Part shown: one piece after another, positions 60,026 to 61,113 of the stretch
Position numbering within the stretch: the first letter of the stretch is position 1
Layout of the letters: every line of letters starts with the position of its first letter
Assembly: GCA_021813685.1 (NCBI GenBank)
Contig: JAKAJS010000197.1
Location: 1 to 61,113, forward strand
Length of the DNA: 61,113 nt
DNA from: Deltaproteobacteria bacterium
GTDB lineage: Bacteria; Desulfobacterota; Syntrophobacteria; Syntrophobacterales; Syntrophobacteraceae
Reading direction: 5' to 3'
Translations under genes and position numbers: made by a program
Notes under the pieces: generated by a model
Database searches by the model: none
Seen by the model: the letters and a program-made list of their open reading frames with translations, nothing else
Told to the model about the DNA's origin: nothing

Positions 60026-60886
60026 CTACACTTTATGCTTTATAAAGGTTCCGCTCTGATACTCTTCGAAGGCCAGCCGCAGTTCTTCCTCGGTATTCAT
60101 CACGATGGGACCGTACCAGGCCACGGGCTCTCGTAGAGGTCTGCCCGAAACCAGCAGAAACCGCAGGGGCTCGCCTGCGCTCGAAACCGAAATGAACTGC
60201 CCGTCCTCATACAGGCAGACGCTGCCATTTGCAACCAACCGCTCCTTTTGTGCATCGAAACTCCCCCGGCCCTCGATGACATAAGCGAACACGGTATGAC
60301 CGGGTTTGGTGGGGTGGCGAAACTCTGCCCCCGCGGGAACCGTCACATCGAGATACTCGGGCTCGATTACGATGCCCCGGGCCGGACCTTCACGATCGTA
60401 GAGCTTGCCGGCTATAACCTTGACGCTCACGCCGTTTTCCAGTCCTACCTCCGGAACCTGTGCGCGCTTGATGTCGCGATAGCGGGGCGCCATCATTTTG
60501 TGAGACCTTGGAAGGTTGGCCCACAGTTGGAACCCTTCCATTCTGCCCTGCGGATCTCCCTGCGGCATTTCCTGGTGAATGATCCCGCTCCCGGCGGTCA
60601 TCCACTGCATATCGCCCGAAGAGATGACTCCCTCGTTTCCCATGCTGTCGCCGTGTTCGACCTCGCCCCGTAAAACGTAGGTGATCGTTTCGATCCCTCG
60701 ATGCGGATGCCAGGGAAATCCGGCGAGGTAGTGGGCGGGGGTGGCGGAGCGGAAATCGTCGAGCAGCAGGAAAGGATCGAAAAGTGCCGTCTCGTTATTG
60801 CCAAACACCCGGTTGAGGTGTACTCCCGCCCCCTCGATAGTCGGCTTGCTCCCGATCACCGTGCGGATCGCTCTTTGCTTTTCCAT
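60026..60886 (-). CDS. Pirin-family protein
   Basis: 286 residues of the bicupin pirin family. The N-terminal cupin has PFLLLDDFRS, FPWHPHRGIETITYVLRGEV and EHGDSMGNEGVISSGDMQWM, with the three His and one Glu that bind the metal, and SGIIHQEMPQ. The C-terminal cupin has VFAYVIEGRGSFD. Bacterial pirins have quercetinase-like activity or act as regulators; neither is decided by the sequence. GAGGAGAGG lies 4-5 nt before the ATG. Confidence 0.92.
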   Translation of the reverse strand: MEKQRAIRTVIGSKPTIEGAGVHLNRVFGNNETALFDPFLLLDDFRSATPAHYLAGFPWHPHRGIETITYVLRGEVEHGDSMGNEGVISSGDMQWMTAGSGIIHQEMPQGDPQGRMEGFQLWANLPRSHKMMAPRYRDIKRAQVPEVGLENGVSVKVIAGKLYDREGPARGIVIEPEYLDVTVPAGAEFRHPTKPGHTVFAYVIEGRGSFDAQKERLVANGSVCLYEDGQFISVSSAGEPLRFLLVSGRPLREPVAWYGPIVMNTEEELRLAFEEYQSGTFIKHKV

Positions 60887-60979
60887 GGACCTCTCCTCAC
60901 AATCGGCGTGTGGTTGTTAACGGTCGTTGGCTCTTTATTCTATGTCTGAGACCTTTGATGTGCAAGCGGGGGAAGGTTT

Positions 60980-61014
60980 CGCCAACTGAGCCGCGTAGCG
61001 GCGTGGGGGTGCAG
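60980..61014 (+). repeat. Truncated copy of the dispersed palindromic repeat
   Basis: CGCCAACTGAGCCGCG and AGCGGCGTGGGGGTGCAG match 36787-36821 with one difference, then the match stops abruptly at 61014, where the IS110-type sequence begins. The GGGGGC-GAAA-GCCCCC half is missing. Confidence 0.8.
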
Positions 61015-61113
61015 CAACTGTCTTGAAAGTCAAGGGAACATGTCAGTTATTCCATACGCTATCGTCCCTTACCATTGCATTCACAATGGTGAGAAGTTTT
61101 CTCATACAGGCGG
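61015..61113 (-). mobile_element. Right part of an IS110-family insertion sequence, cut by the window edge
   Basis: The minus-strand frame 61113-61043 ends with ACMRKLLTIVNAMVRDDSVW and a stop at 61045-61043, the characteristic C-terminus of IS110-family (DEDD) transposases. About 28 bp of non-coding sequence follow to the junction with the dispersed repeat. The element would be several hundred bases longer outside the window. Confidence 0.75.
61043..61113 (-). CDS. IS110-family transposase, C-terminal fragment
   Basis: Only the last 23 residues are inside the window. The MRKLLTIVNAM pattern followed by a short tail is the family ending. The gene is truncated by the window edge, so whether it is intact cannot be judged. 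Confidence 0.72.
   Translation of the reverse strand, partial: ACMRKLLTIVNAMVRDDSVWNN

Overview
The window looks like a chromosomal segment of an anaerobic bacterium of the Desulfobacterota (the former Deltaproteobacteria, Syntrophobacter/Desulfomonile-like). This is inferred from gene content and style: moderately high GC, HpnA/HpnG/HpnH hopanoid genes beside a CruF-like carotenoid gene, an anaerobic aromatic-degradation operon of the 4-hydroxybenzoyl-CoA reductase type driven by an apparent sigma-54 promoter, several acyl-CoA ligases, TSUP exporters, and many small palindromic dispersed repeats. No rRNA, complete tRNA or CRISPR array was seen.

Layout. 1-2.9 kb (minus strand): a B12-binding radical SAM enzyme with a C-terminal PqqD-like (RRE) domain, followed 28 bp downstream by a 27-codon gene with a very strong ribosome binding site, a terminator, and a truncated M19 dipeptidase. 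This reads as an uncharacterised RiPP (modified peptide) locus and is the most novel item. 3.2-10.5 kb: GDPD phosphodiesterase and HpnG nucleosidase, a RelB/YafQ toxin-antitoxin pair, then a convergent cruF-hpnH-hpnA set and a large unrecognised protein. 10.6-17.4 kb: CBS protein, DsbC-like protein, a sensor kinase with a CheB-CheR-PAS fusion, endonuclease IV. 17.7-27.5 kb: purB, U32 peptidase, PfpI-like protein, an ABC-2 exporter, Old Yellow Enzyme homologue, Uma2 nuclease, dCMP deaminase, thioredoxin reductase. 27.7-39.5 kb: HlyD/ABC exporter, a large multi-arm palindrome, CAP protein, 5'-nucleotidase, SDR and acyl-CoA synthetase, prfC, ADP-ribosylglycohydrolase.

39.5-47.8 kb is one functional block: a PAS histidine kinase and its sigma-54-dependent response regulator, then a textbook -24/-12 promoter in front of hcrB-hcrC-hcrA-like genes and a phenylacetate-CoA-ligase-type enzyme. 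Together they would sense an aromatic signal, activate an aryl acid to its CoA ester and reductively remove a phenolic hydroxyl. The four cysteines that bind the extra [4Fe-4S] cluster of HcrB are all present at the expected spacing.

48-61 kb is an accessory region: a transposase-like protein that has lost conserved catalytic residues, preceded by an array of TGTCCCCATG repeats; two inverted copies of a TSUP permease/DUF1634 pair; three tandem cytidylate-kinase-like proteins with C-terminal BON-like domains; a frameshifted remnant of the ADP-ribosylglycohydrolase; a thiolase/acyl-CoA ligase operon; pirin; and the end of an IS110-family element that appears inserted in a dispersed repeat.
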